From Bosea sp. AS-1 (GTDB lineage: Bacteria > Pseudomonadota > Alphaproteobacteria > Rhizobiales > Beijerinckiaceae): a stretch of 64,000 nt of DNA. Position 1 is the first letter of the stretch. The number at the start of each line of letters is the position of its first letter. Shown here piece after piece: positions 7,776 through 18,935 of the stretch. Position numbers and translations under genes: made by a program. The DNA is taken from the NCBI RefSeq assembly GCF_002220095.1, contig NZ_CP022372.1, forward strand, positions 4,684,501 to 4,748,500, in the 5' to 3' direction. Below the pieces are notes generated by a model, which was given only the letters and a program-made list of their open reading frames with translations, searched no databases and had not been told where the DNA came from.

Positions 7776-9563
7776 TCAGGTCCGGTACCAGGCCGCGAGG
7801 TTCCAGGTGGTGACCTCCCAGCCCGAGAGATCAACCTTCAGGTTGGCCGCGGCAGCGCCCACGGTCTTGCGTGAGATGAGGGGCAACAGCACATGAGCCT
7901 CGCAGAAGATCTCGTTGACCTTGATCAGCAGCGCGGCGCGCTTGGCCGGGTCGAGCTCCTTCTGGGCGGCTCTGTAGGCCTTGTCGGCTTCCGGATCCGA
8001 GTAGCGTGAGATATTGCGGCCGAGCCACTTGTTCTCCTTGCTGGCGATCTCCCAGGAGACACATTGATTGAGGAAGCGCTCCGGATCGGGCTGCGGCTGC
8101 GTCTGGGTATACATCTCCATATCGCTGTACAGCTTGGTATAGGTATCCGGATTGGCGACATCCGACGAGAAGAACACCGAAGCCGTCACCGACTTCAGCT
8201 CAAGCTCGATACCTGCCTTCTGGCAGGCCTGCTTGATGATAGCCTGTATCTTCTGGCGCGGGGCATTGATCGAGGTCTGGAAGACGTATTTGAGCTTCTT
8301 GCCGTCCTTTTCGCGGACGCCGTCGGAGCCCTTCTTCCAACCGGCCTCGTCGAGGATCTTGTTGGCCTTGTCGATGTTGAACTCGTATTTCAGCTTGGTC
8401 GACTTGAAGCGCTTGGGTTCGTTGACGAAGCTCGCCGTCGCTGTGCCGCCGCGGCCATAGATGAACTTCTCGATCGAGTCGCGGTCGATCAGCAGGTTCA
8501 GCGCTGCGCGCACCTTGGGATCGCTCAGCGTCGGATGCTTGGTCTTGGCGCTGGAGCGCTCGCCGTCGACCTCGGTCCACGGATCCGTCGTGTTCAGGAT
8601 GATGAACTCGAGGTTCCCGCTGGGAGCCGCCACCACCCTGCCGCGGCCGCCGGTCTCCATGCGCTTGAGGACATCGTCCTCGACCTGCAGGCCCCAGGCA
8701 TAGTCATATTCACCGGTCTGCAGCACGGCACGCGCCGCCGAGACTGCATCGCCACCGCCCTTGACCTCGAGCGTGTCGAAATAGGGTTGGTTCTTGACAT
8801 GGTATGCGGGGTTGCGCTCGCCAAGCAGGATATCGCCCGGCTTGAACTCGACGAATTTGTAGGGGCCGGTGCCGACGGGCTTCAGATTGGCCGGAGCCTC
8901 GCGCGACTTCGCCCCCTTGTAGTCCGCGAAGATATGCTTCGGGATGATCATGCCGACGACACCGACGAAGGGGTCGGCCCAGAACGGCGTTGCCTCCTTG
9001 AAGATCACCTTGATCGTATGATCGTCAATCTTCTCCACGTTGATGTTAGTATAGGAGCCTGAGGTGTAGGCCGCGGTCGCGGGGTCAGCGGCATACTCCC
9101 AGTTGAAGACGACGTCATCGGCGGTGAACGGCTTGCCATCGTGCCACTTCACGCCCTGCTTCAGCTTCCAGGTCACGCTCTTGCCATCCGCCGAGAGGCC
9201 ACCATTGGCCTTGGTCGGGATTTCAGCAGCAAGCTGCGGGATCAGGTTGCCTTCCTTGTCCCAGCCGGCGAGCGGCTCGTAGAACACCCGCGAAGCGTCC
9301 TGATCCTTGACCCCCGAGGCAAAATGCGGGTTGAGCAGGGTCGGCGCCTGCCAGATCAGGATCTTCAGCGCGCCGCCGCCGCCAGCCTTGGTCGGCTTGT
9401 ATTCGAGCGTGGCGTTCGCCATCGCCACGTCGTTCCAGGCCAGGATCTGGCTTGCGATCGGCGCCGTGATACCCAGCGCCGCCAATTTCCGGATGAAGGA
9501 ACGTCGCGACAGCGTACCGCCCTTCACATCCGCGACCAAGCCACGGATTTGCTGCTCATTCAT
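7776..9563 (-). CDS. ABC transporter substrate-binding protein, peptide type, with Tat signal
   Basis: A 595-residue binding protein of the DppA/OppA family. The N-terminus carries a twin-arginine motif (SRRSFIRKLAALG) followed by a hydrophobic stretch, indicating export as a folded protein. Family motifs include VTWKLKQGVKWHDGKPFTADDV and PVGTGPYKFVEF. The ATG at 9563 has a GGGAGG ribosome site 8 bases upstream; an in-frame upstream start would place the signal internally. No permease or ATPase gene is adjacent, so it must pair with transport components elsewhere or serve another process. Its terminator-side neighbour is the convergent nagA, so an amino-sugar ligand is possible but unproven. 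Confidence 0.9.
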   Translation of the reverse strand: MNEQQIRGLVADVKGGTLSRRSFIRKLAALGITAPIASQILAWNDVAMANATLEYKPTKAGGGGALKILIWQAPTLLNPHFASGVKDQDASRVFYEPLAGWDKEGNLIPQLAAEIPTKANGGLSADGKSVTWKLKQGVKWHDGKPFTADDVVFNWEYAADPATAAYTSGSYTNINVEKIDDHTIKVIFKEATPFWADPFVGVVGMIIPKHIFADYKGAKSREAPANLKPVGTGPYKFVEFKPGDILLGERNPAYHVKNQPYFDTLEVKGGGDAVSAARAVLQTGEYDYAWGLQVEDDVLKRMETGGRGRVVAAPSGNLEFIILNTTDPWTEVDGERSSAKTKHPTLSDPKVRAALNLLIDRDSIEKFIYGRGGTATASFVNEPKRFKSTKLKYEFNIDKANKILDEAGWKKGSDGVREKDGKKLKYVFQTSINAPRQKIQAIIKQACQKAGIELELKSVTASVFFSSDVANPDTYTKLYSDMEMYTQTQPQPDPERFLNQCVSWEIASKENKWLGRNISRYSDPEADKAYRAAQKELDPAKRAALLIKVNEIFCEAHVLLPLISRKTVGAAAANLKVDLSGWEVTTWNLAAWYRT

Positions 9564-9989
9564 CGGATTGCCTCCCGTCAGGAACAAAAGCCGAAGAGTG
9601 TCCCCAGCGCTATACGCGCCAATTTTTCTGGTTACCGCCTAGCAAGGCATGAGCCGACGCAAGCGTCCAGTAACTTCGGCTATGTGCTGCTGTGCTTCCT
9701 GCAGGGCGATCATGCCGCAACCGCATTCTACGGCGGCCAACGCTGGCTGCGCATCGACTGTTTGCGATCTGGTCTATGACCGGGCGGGCGCTTTCTTGCG
9801 ACGAACTTGATCTCCACGCGCACCGTCGCGAGCATGGCGAAACACTTCATGCTTTCGGATCGACTGCGCTCTCGCTTCAGGGCGGAGCGAGGCTTGTCGA
9901 GGCATGCAAGACGAGCGGCATGGCCTCGGCGCCTGAAAGATCAGGGCCGATGCGCCGTCGAATAGTCAGGCGGCAACGTACCGAACCAC
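9564..9989. other. 426-bp stretch without a supportable gene
   Basis: Lies between the creatininase-family gene's end and the binding-protein gene's start, both on the minus strand. It must hold the promoter of the 9563 gene and the 3' flank of the 9990-10733 gene. Short open frames exist (for example 9692-10000 on the plus strand) but none shows a recognisable domain, a good ribosome site or typical codon use. I see no inverted repeat strong enough to call. It could be a gene remnant. Confidence 0.5.
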
Positions 9990-10733
9990 TCAGGCCATGA
10001 AGGCGCGGTATGCCTCGGCCATGTCCTCGACGGCGGCTGCAAAAAGCCTCTCGCCATGCTCCGGTGTCGAGAGCGACGGATCGGAGCCGATGCGTCCATC
10101 GGCGTAGCGCGACCGATAGTCGAAGCAATCGTAGAATGACGTGCTGGCCGGTGCGACCTTGGGCGACATCTGGGCCTGCTTGATTGCGTCGGGATGGTAG
10201 AACTGCGCGAGCGAGACCTCGGCAGCCGTGGCATGCGAGCCGTTGACGCCGGGATAAAGCTCCCCGGCGAGGTCGGTCGCGCGCTTCCCGCTCGACCACA
10301 TCACCATGCGGCAACGGATCGGCGACGGCTGGCCGTTCGGCTGGAGCGAAAGCGAGGCATAGATCTCGTCGAACGCCGCCGTCATGGTGGCCACGTTGCC
10401 CCCATGGCCGTTGATGAAGAAGAAGCGCTCGAAACCGTTCCGCGCGAGGGATCGGACGATGTCCCCGACCATCGCGATCATAGTGGAAGGTCGCAGCGTG
10501 ACCGAGCCTGCGAAGCCCAGGTGATGCTGCGACATCCCATAGGCCAGCGTCGGGGCAACCATCGCGCCGATCTTGTCGCCGAGCCCTTTGGCGATGAACT
10601 CGGCGTCGAGGTGATCGGTCCCGATCAGGCCGTTGGGGCCGTGCTGTTCGGTGGAGCCGACGGGGACGATGACGCCACGGGAAGACTGGAGGTAGTCCTC
10701 GACTTCATGCCAGGTCGCGAGAGCAAGTTGCAT
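9990..10733 (-). CDS. Creatininase family amidohydrolase
   Basis: A 247-residue metal-dependent hydrolase of the creatininase/MftE/FAPy-deformylase family, which opens cyclic amides or removes formyl groups. Metal-site motifs are intact: VGSTEQHGPNGLIGTDHLDAE (glutamate, histidine and aspartate), GMSQHHLGF, INGHGGN and the late glutamate of HATAAEVSLAQ. Length is typical. It starts 4 bp after the stop of the binding-protein gene at 10738-12345, so the two form an operon: the hydrolase probably acts on the imported compound. The actual substrate (creatinine, a lactam, a formamide) cannot be decided from sequence. Confidence 0.88.
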   Translation of the reverse strand: MQLALATWHEVEDYLQSSRGVIVPVGSTEQHGPNGLIGTDHLDAEFIAKGLGDKIGAMVAPTLAYGMSQHHLGFAGSVTLRPSTMIAMVGDIVRSLARNGFERFFFINGHGGNVATMTAAFDEIYASLSLQPNGQPSPIRCRMVMWSSGKRATDLAGELYPGVNGSHATAAEVSLAQFYHPDAIKQAQMSPKVAPASTSFYDCFDYRSRYADGRIGSDPSLSTPEHGERLFAAAVEDMAEAYRAFMA

Positions 10734-10737
10734 GACA

Positions 10738-12345
10738 TTATTTCTCCACGCTCACGCCGCCAAAGGGCTGCCCACCGAGGGAATGCAGTTTGAAGCCGCT
10801 CACGGTCTTCCGCGCGATGACGGAGGCCTTCACATCGGCGAACAGAACGGCCGGCACATCATCGTGAAAGGCCTGCTGCGCAGCGATATAGAGCTCAGCG
10901 CGCTTGCCCTGATCGGTAACGAGGTTGGCCTTGTTCACCGCGTCCGAATAGGCCTTGTTGCACCAATTGCTGTAGTTGCTGCCGCCGGGCTTGATCGCCT
11001 CGCAGGTGAAACCCAGCATCTGCTGGCTCGGATCAGGATAGTCCCAGGTCCCGCCCAGCATCACGGCATCGCCTTCGCCGCGCCGCGCGCGCTTGATGTA
11101 TTCGCCCCACTCGTAGGACACGATGTTGGCCTTGACGCCGATATCCGCCCAGTTGGCCTGGATCATCTCGGCGGCGCGGCGCCCGTTCGGCATGTAGGAA
11201 CGAACCACGGGGATCGCCCAGAGATCGAGGCTGAACCCGTTGGGGAAGCCGGCTTCGGCGAGGAGCTTCCTGGCCGCCTGGGGATCGTATTTGCGCGGCG
11301 CGACGCTCGCATTGTGCCCCCATAGCGTCGGCGGGATCATGGCCGCGGTCGGCTTGCCCGTGTCCTGGTAGACGACCTTCACCAGGTTATCGAGGTCGAT
11401 CGCCTCCGCCAGCGCCTCTCGGACCCGCTTGTTGTTGAGTGGCGGTTTGCTGATCTGGAAGCGGATGTAGTTGATCGCGGAGATCGTCGAATCCTGGACG
11501 ACGAGGTCAGGGTTGCTGCGCGCCGTCGGCAGATCGGCCGGATTGGGATAACGCGCGATCTGGCATTCGTTGGCCTGCAGCTTCGCCAGACGGACAGAGG
11601 CATCGGGTGCGATCGTGAAGATCAGGTTGTCGACTTTTGCGGCCCGGTCGGAGCCTGTCTTGTTGCCCCAGAACTCGGGAAAGGCACGAAAGCGGACCAG
11701 CGCATCCTTCTGATACTGCACGAGCGCGAACGGGCCGGTCCCGATCGGCTTGCTGTCGATATCGCTGACCGTGCCGGCCTTTTCCAGCTGAGCGGCGTAT
11801 TCGGCGGAAAGAATCGACATCGATTGCACGGTCAACGTGCTGAGAAACGGCGCAAACGGGTGCTTGAGTTCGAAGACGACCGTGTCGTCCGCCGTCTTGC
11901 TGATGGATTTGAACGGCTCGCCAAGCAGTCCCGTGAACATCGGAAAGGAGCCGTTCGCAACCTTGTAGAACGGATTCTGCTCGTCCGTCATGCGCCGAAA
12001 GCTGAAGACGACATCGTCCGCATTGAAGTCGCGCGAGGGCTTGAAGCCGGCATTCGACTGCCATTTCACGCCGTGTCGAAGCTTGAAGGTGTAGCGCAGA
12101 CCATCCTCGGAAACGGTCCAGCTTTCCGCCAGGCCCGGCACGATCTTCGAACTGCCGGTTTCCATTTCGACCAGCCGGTCGGACGTCTGTTCGGTCACGT
12201 CGAAGCTGGTATTGGCGGTGCTCAACTGAGCATTGAGCGCATCTGGGCTCGCCTCGGTGCAGACCACCAATGTCCCTGCCGCTTGTGCCTCGGCCGAGAG
12301 GCCTAGCGCCAGCATCATGGCCGCTACGAGGTGACGAATTTGCAT
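10738..12345 (-). CDS. ABC transporter substrate-binding protein, peptide type
   Basis: A 535-residue periplasmic protein of the DppA family. The signal peptide ends near LGLSAEAQA, and the mature protein begins GTLVVCTEASPDALN, as in dipeptide-binding proteins. YTFKLRHGVKWQSNAGFKP, FNADDVVFSF, PIGTGPFALVQY and the distal DPSQQMLGFTC are visible family features. The ATG at 12345 is chosen; a GTG directly before it is in frame. It is followed after 4 bp by the creatininase-family gene. No permease genes are present nearby, so it is an orphan binding protein, most likely sharing a DppBCDF complex. Confidence 0.9.
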   Translation of the reverse strand: MQIRHLVAAMMLALGLSAEAQAAGTLVVCTEASPDALNAQLSTANTSFDVTEQTSDRLVEMETGSSKIVPGLAESWTVSEDGLRYTFKLRHGVKWQSNAGFKPSRDFNADDVVFSFRRMTDEQNPFYKVANGSFPMFTGLLGEPFKSISKTADDTVVFELKHPFAPFLSTLTVQSMSILSAEYAAQLEKAGTVSDIDSKPIGTGPFALVQYQKDALVRFRAFPEFWGNKTGSDRAAKVDNLIFTIAPDASVRLAKLQANECQIARYPNPADLPTARSNPDLVVQDSTISAINYIRFQISKPPLNNKRVREALAEAIDLDNLVKVVYQDTGKPTAAMIPPTLWGHNASVAPRKYDPQAARKLLAEAGFPNGFSLDLWAIPVVRSYMPNGRRAAEMIQANWADIGVKANIVSYEWGEYIKRARRGEGDAVMLGGTWDYPDPSQQMLGFTCEAIKPGGSNYSNWCNKAYSDAVNKANLVTDQGKRAELYIAAQQAFHDDVPAVLFADVKASVIARKTVSGFKLHSLGGQPFGGVSVEK

Positions 12346-12564
12346 CACGGTATCCAGCTTCAGCCGATGTGAGAACCGAAGCTTAGGAAGCGCGAAAGTC
12401 GAGGGTCAACCGTCGGTGGGAAGCTAGCAGCCATGCAAGGGCCTGCGGATGGCAGCGCCGTGCGGGGACCGTCGATCGCTGGCGGTCGGAGAGAACACCG
12501 CCAGCACCGCACAGCCCCGAGGCTCTCCATCGCAACAGCCTTGTCGGGCCGACCCTCTACGGCC

Positions 12565-14973
<2,409 letters not shown>

Positions 14974-14974
14974 G

Positions 14975-15382
14975 TCACTCAGCCTTGTCGAGCGTGATGA
15001 TCAGGTAACCGTTCGACGACGCCCGCCGGATCGCGGAATACCGCCCTGCAGGAATCGCTATGCTGCGTTCGAACCCGCCCTGAGGCAGCTCCAGGCGATG
15101 AATGACGGCGTTGCGAAGCTCGGGTGGCAGATCGCGGCGACCGGCGATGATCAGGATGCCCTCCTCGATGCGCGTCTCGATTTCGTCCGGGATGACCCCC
15201 GGCAGCGCCGCGAAGACCAGGACGCTCTCCCGTGTCTCCAGAATGTCGACCGGGGGCTCCCAACAGGGTGCGCTCGTTCTGGATGTGCGCAGCTTGAACA
15301 GATCCCGGTGCATCCTTTCGGCGCGCGCCAGCATCTCGAGAGCTTCCGACCACATCCAGCTTTGTGGATCCGCTGTCTTCAT
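14975..15382 (-). CDS. Hsp20/alpha-crystallin family small heat-shock protein
   Basis: A 135-residue holdase chaperone. The alpha-crystallin domain spans about residues 40-133: EPPVDILETRESVLVFAALPG, IEEGILIIAGRRDLP and the terminal FERSIAIPAG...YLIITLDKAE. The C-terminal I-x-I/V tail used for oligomer contacts is not evident, so assembly may be limited. The stop is separated by a single base from the lon start, implying one transcript that delivers a holdase together with a protease. Its upstream region is shared with the divergent caspase-fold gene at 15578. I could not identify a convincing CIRCE element; a heat-shock sigma promoter is possible but not clear. Confidence 0.88.
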   Translation of the reverse strand: MKTADPQSWMWSEALEMLARAERMHRDLFKLRTSRTSAPCWEPPVDILETRESVLVFAALPGVIPDEIETRIEEGILIIAGRRDLPPELRNAVIHRLELPQGGFERSIAIPAGRYSAIRRASSNGYLIITLDKAE

Positions 15383-15577
15383 GGCCTCATCGACCTCATC
15401 GCAGCTCGTCCTACAAACCTAGTCTCGCAACCCGAGATCGCCAAGAGCCGCCGCGGCGCAGGTCTTTGAGCTCCAGGAACGCTGGGACGTCGCCACGGCA
15501 TCGCCATGTTTCATTCAAACACCGTTCAGCGTGGAGGGCAGAGCCTGCACCCAGGCGATCTTTTGCGGGAGGCTCCC

Positions 15578-18076
15578 ATGGCACTCTGGCGCATCATCTG
15601 CGGCCTGCTCGTCGCGGTCGCCCTGTTGAGTAGTCCTCCCGCGCAAGCGCAATCCTCCGAGAAGCGGATCGCGCTCGTCATCGGCAACGGCGCCTATCCA
15701 GACGGTGCCCTGGCGACACCGGCGAACGACGCAGGCCTGATCGCGCAAACATTGCAGGCCGCCGGGTTCGACGTCGTCGGCGCGCGCGACCTCGATACCG
15801 CAACCCTGCGCTCCACCTTTCGCGAATTCCTCGACAAGGCCGCGGCGTCCGGCCCCGAGACGGTCGCCTTCGTCTATTATGCGGGCTACGGGCTGCAATT
15901 CGAGGGCGAAAATTACCTCGTCCCAGTCGATGCCCGGATCGCGCGCGATGCTGACGTGCCGCTAGCGGCCATCCGTCTGACTGATCTCGTCAAGCCGCTG
16001 GCGACCCTGCCGTTGAAGGCGCGGATCGTCGTGCTCGATGCAGCGCGGGCCAATCCCTTCGCTCGTACGGACCAGCCGCTCGCCGGCGGCCTGGCGCTGG
16101 TGCAGCCCGATCCCGGCTCGCTGATCGCCTTCAATGCCGCACCTGGCACCATCGCGCCCGAAGGCAAGGATTACAGCGCCTATGCCACGGCATTGTCGGA
16201 GATGATCAAGGAGGGCGGCCTGTCGCTCGACGATCTGTTCGAGCGTGTGCGTCTGCGCACCAGCGAACTGACCAGTGGGGCGGATATCCCCTGGCAGTCC
16301 TCGAAGATCCAGGCGCCGTTCCTGTTCTTCGAGCGCACCAGCGCCGCTCCGGCGGTACAGAGCCGCTTCCTCGACCTGCGCGACAAGCCGATCCGGGATT
16401 TCGACGCACGAGACGCCTATCTCGCAGCGCTGACCCGCGACAGCATGCGCGGCTACGAGGACTTCCTGGCCGCCTACCCAAGCGACCCGCTGGCGAAGCG
16501 CGTGCGCGCGATCGTGGCCGCGCGGCGCGAGGCCATCGTCTGGCGTGAAAGCGCCCTTGCCGACACCCCGGAAGCCTATTGGTCTTATCTGCGGCGCTAT
16601 CCGCGCGGTCCGCACGCTGGTGATGCGCACCGTAGGCTGACGCATTTCGCCGTGGCCTTCGAGCCGCCGGCCGCCTTTACCGCCCTCTCCTACGACGTGC
16701 CGCCGCCACCGCCCGACGAGGTCGTCTATGTCGAGCGTCCGGTCGTCTATTTCGCCGATCCGGTCTTCGACCTGCCGCCACCGCCGCCAGTCCCGGTCGT
16801 GTTCCTGCCGCCGCGGCCGGTCTACTATGTCGACCTGGCACCACCGCCCCCGCCCATCGCCGCCTTCGTACTGCCGATCCCGATCTATCACCCGGTTCCG
16901 GTCTGGGTGGAGCGACCGGCCTATGTCGTGCCGCCGCCGGTCAACGTCATCAACGTCAACATCCACAACACCGTGGCGGTGAACCCGGCCTCGCAGACGG
17001 TGGTGGTGACGAACCCGCAGGGCCGGGCGGAGCCGCCCTTGCCACCGGCGCTGATGGGGAACCCGCAGACTCCGGCGACACCGGCTCCGCAGCACGTTCG
17101 GCCGGGTATCGTGACGGGCACTCAGCAGTTGATACAGCAGCACCCAGCCGCCGCTGCGGCGATTGCCGCGACAGCGGCCGCATTGCCCGCCGCAGCCGCA
17201 CTGCGGGCCCGGCAGCAGCAGACCCGGCCCCCGCAAGGGTTCTCCCCGTCAGCGCCGGCAGCTCAACCCGGCATGCCGCCGAGGGTACCAGCCGGCCCCG
17301 CCCAGCTGCGCCCCGGGCAGCCACCGCAAGTCAGCCAGCCGATGACGGGACATCCGCCTGCGGCCGCGGCCCCGGCTGGTGCCAAGCCCTTGCCAATGCC
17401 GGGCGCCCTGCCCGCCGCGCCCAACAATGCCGCTCCGGCGCAACGCTTGGCCACGCCACCCCATGCGCCCCAGCTAAACCGCCCGGTCCCGCCCCCCGTC
17501 GCGACCGGCCCAGGCGTCGCGCCTGCCCGGGGGCCCACTGCGATCAGGCCAGAGCTAGGACCGCGTACGCCCGCGGCGGGTCCGCGGATGGCCGCACCTC
17601 AGCCCGTTCAGGCTCCTCGGAATCCTGCAGTGGAGAATGCGCGGCAAGCTGCGGCGCAGCGGGCCGCCCAGCAACGTGCGCAGCAGGCTGGCGCGCTTCA
17701 GGCCCAGCAGCAACGCGCGGCTCAGGCAGCCCAGCAGCGAGCGGCCATGCAGGCGCAAGCCGCGCAGCAACGAGCCGCCCAACAGCGCGCGATGCAGGCC
17801 CAGCAAGCTCAGCAGAGGGCAGCCATGCAGGCGCAGATCCAGCAGCAACGGGCGGCACAAGCGGCACAACAGCGCGCCGCGATGCAGGCTCAGCAGAGGG
17901 CGGCCATGCAAGCGCAGATCCAGCAGCAGCGGGCGGCACAGGCGGCTCAGCAACGCGCCGCAATGCAGGCCCAGCAGCGCAGTCAGATGATGGCTCGCCC
18001 CCATGCACCGCAGCCGGCGCGTGGCCCGCAGCCGCAGCACCAGCGATGCCAGCCCGGGCAGCCGTTCTGCCGCTAG
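15578..18076 (+). CDS. Caspase-fold (peptidase C14) protein with both catalytic residues replaced; Pro-rich and Ala/Gln-rich C-terminus
   Basis: An 832-residue exported protein. A Sec signal (MALWRIICGLLVAVALLSSP, cleavage near AQAQ) is followed by a p20 caspase-like domain at about residues 28-265. Family landmarks are clear: RIALVIGNGAYPDG, NDAGLIAQTLQAAGFDVV, YYAGYGLQFEGENYLVPVDA and VVLDAARANPF. In active family members these read YYAGHG and LDACR; here the histidine is Tyr104 (TAC at 15887) and the cysteine is Ala156 (GCG at 16043), so protease activity is not expected. Residues about 375-480 are proline- and valine-rich (PPPPP and YV repeats), and residues about 510-832 are low-complexity P/A then A/Q/R repeats. 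The ATG at 15578 is preceded by GGGAGG. A binding or scaffold role in the envelope is inference. Confidence 0.88.
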   Translation: MALWRIICGLLVAVALLSSPPAQAQSSEKRIALVIGNGAYPDGALATPANDAGLIAQTLQAAGFDVVGARDLDTATLRSTFREFLDKAAASGPETVAFVYYAGYGLQFEGENYLVPVDARIARDADVPLAAIRLTDLVKPLATLPLKARIVVLDAARANPFARTDQPLAGGLALVQPDPGSLIAFNAAPGTIAPEGKDYSAYATALSEMIKEGGLSLDDLFERVRLRTSELTSGADIPWQSSKIQAPFLFFERTSAAPAVQSRFLDLRDKPIRDFDARDAYLAALTRDSMRGYEDFLAAYPSDPLAKRVRAIVAARREAIVWRESALADTPEAYWSYLRRYPRGPHAGDAHRRLTHFAVAFEPPAAFTALSYDVPPPPPDEVVYVERPVVYFADPVFDLPPPPPVPVVFLPPRPVYYVDLAPPPPPIAAFVLPIPIYHPVPVWVERPAYVVPPPVNVINVNIHNTVAVNPASQTVVVTNPQGRAEPPLPPALMGNPQTPATPAPQHVRPGIVTGTQQLIQQHPAAAAAIAATAAALPAAAALRARQQQTRPPQGFSPSAPAAQPGMPPRVPAGPAQLRPGQPPQVSQPMTGHPPAAAAPAGAKPLPMPGALPAAPNNAAPAQRLATPPHAPQLNRPVPPPVATGPGVAPARGPTAIRPELGPRTPAAGPRMAAPQPVQAPRNPAVENARQAAAQRAAQQRAQQAGALQAQQQRAAQAAQQRAAMQAQAAQQRAAQQRAMQAQQAQQRAAMQAQIQQQRAAQAAQQRAAMQAQQRAAMQAQIQQQRAAQAAQQRAAMQAQQRSQMMARPHAPQPARGPQPQHQRCQPGQPFCR
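17825..17986 (+). repeat. Two tandem 81-bp coding repeats in the caspase-fold gene
   Basis: Near-identical 81-bp units start at 17825 and 17906, each beginning ATGCA(G/A)GCGCAGATCCAGCA and encoding 27 residues rich in Q, A and R (QIQQQRAAQAAQQRAAMQAQ type). Shorter degenerate copies of the QQRAAMQAQ unit extend back to about 17640. The near identity suggests recent expansion or slippage, and the copy number probably varies between strains. Confidence 0.75.
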
Positions 18077-18113
18077 ATCATTGGGCCAACATGATGATCT
18101 AGCACGAAGCTTT

Positions 18114-18137
18114 CCCCGCCGGAGTCAGTCGGCGGGG
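18114..18137 (+). terminator. Hairpin downstream of the caspase-fold gene
   Basis: A perfect 8-bp GC stem (CCCCGCCG and CGGCGGGG) with an 8-nt loop, 37 bp after the stop at 18076 and 129 bp before the next gene. Only ATTCT follows, so the T-tract is weak on the plus strand. The position is that of a transcription terminator between two same-strand units. Confidence 0.55.
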
Positions 18138-18266
18138 ATTCTCGCAACATAAGCAAAGGCAGGCTGCGAATATCGGTTGCCTGAACGACGGATCGCTTGG
18201 AAGGTGGCACTGAGAAAGGCGCCCGGTCCCGTCCTTTCGGCAACCTGAAATTCGGTGCTCAGCCGC

Positions 18267-18935
18267 ATGCGGATATTGCTGGTCGAGGATAATCGCGAAC
18301 TCGCGGACTGGCTGGCGCGGCTGTTGCGGAAGAGCCGTTACGTCGTGGATTGCGTCCATGACGGCGCCGATGCTGATGCTGCGCTGGCGACACAGGCCTA
18401 CGATCTCGTCATCCTCGACATCGGCCTGCCCAACATGACGGGCCTCGAACTGTTGCGCCGCTTTCGGCAGCGCCGGGGCCTGACGCCGGTCATCATCCTG
18501 ACCGCCAATGATGCGGTATCGAGCCGCGTCGCCGGGCTCGACGCCGGCGCCGACGATTACCTGGTCAAGCCGTTCGAACCCGAAGAGCTGGAGGCCAGAA
18601 TCCGGGCCCAACTTAGACGCCGGCAGGACAGCCGCACGGCGCAGGTCGCGTTCGGCCCGCTGGTGATGGCGACGGATGCGCGCCAATTCACGCTCGACGA
18701 CGTGCCGCTCGATCTGACGGCGCGGGAATACAGCGTGCTCGAAGCGCTTCTGCTCGCCGGGGGGCGCGTCGTCTCGAAGGCCGCGTTGACCGGAACAGTG
18801 TTCGGTCTCGACGACGACGCGACCGACAATGCGCTGGAGATCTACGTCCATCGTGTCCGCAAGAAGCTCGGCGGCAGCAGCGTCTCGATCGGCACGCTGC
18901 GCGGCCTCGGCTACGCGCTGAGGCTGGCCGAGTGA
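18267..18935 (+). CDS. OmpR/PhoB-family response regulator (TctD-like)
   Basis: A 222-residue two-component regulator. The receiver domain (1-115) has acidic residues in LVEDN, the phosphoacceptor Asp51 in LVILDIGLP and the conserved Lys101 in LVKPFEPEELEARI. The winged-helix output domain (about 125-222) shows LDLTAREYSVLEALL and DNALEIYVHRVRKKL, ending in the typical GLGYALRLAE. The ATG at 18267 is chosen over an in-frame GTG at 18255 because MRILLVEDN is the usual start. It overlaps the downstream kinase by GTGA, so the pair is translationally coupled and forms one signalling unit. Confidence 0.94.
   Translation: MRILLVEDNRELADWLARLLRKSRYVVDCVHDGADADAALATQAYDLVILDIGLPNMTGLELLRRFRQRRGLTPVIILTANDAVSSRVAGLDAGADDYLVKPFEPEELEARIRAQLRRRQDSRTAQVAFGPLVMATDARQFTLDDVPLDLTAREYSVLEALLLAGGRVVSKAALTGTVFGLDDDATDNALEIYVHRVRKKLGGSSVSIGTLRGLGYALRLAE

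Noticed and set aside
9692..10000. 102-codon plus-strand open frame
   Set aside because: No domain, weak ribosome site, Arg-rich composition and overlap with the end of the creatininase-family gene.
15383..15577. Heat-shock sigma-factor promoter upstream of hsp20
   Set aside because: A CTTGGC hexamer with a loosely matching element 17 bp on exists on the minus strand, but the match to consensus is too weak to annotate.
17640..18000. Possible CRISPR-like array
   Set aside because: The repeats are in-frame coding repeats inside a gene, without unique spacers or cas genes.
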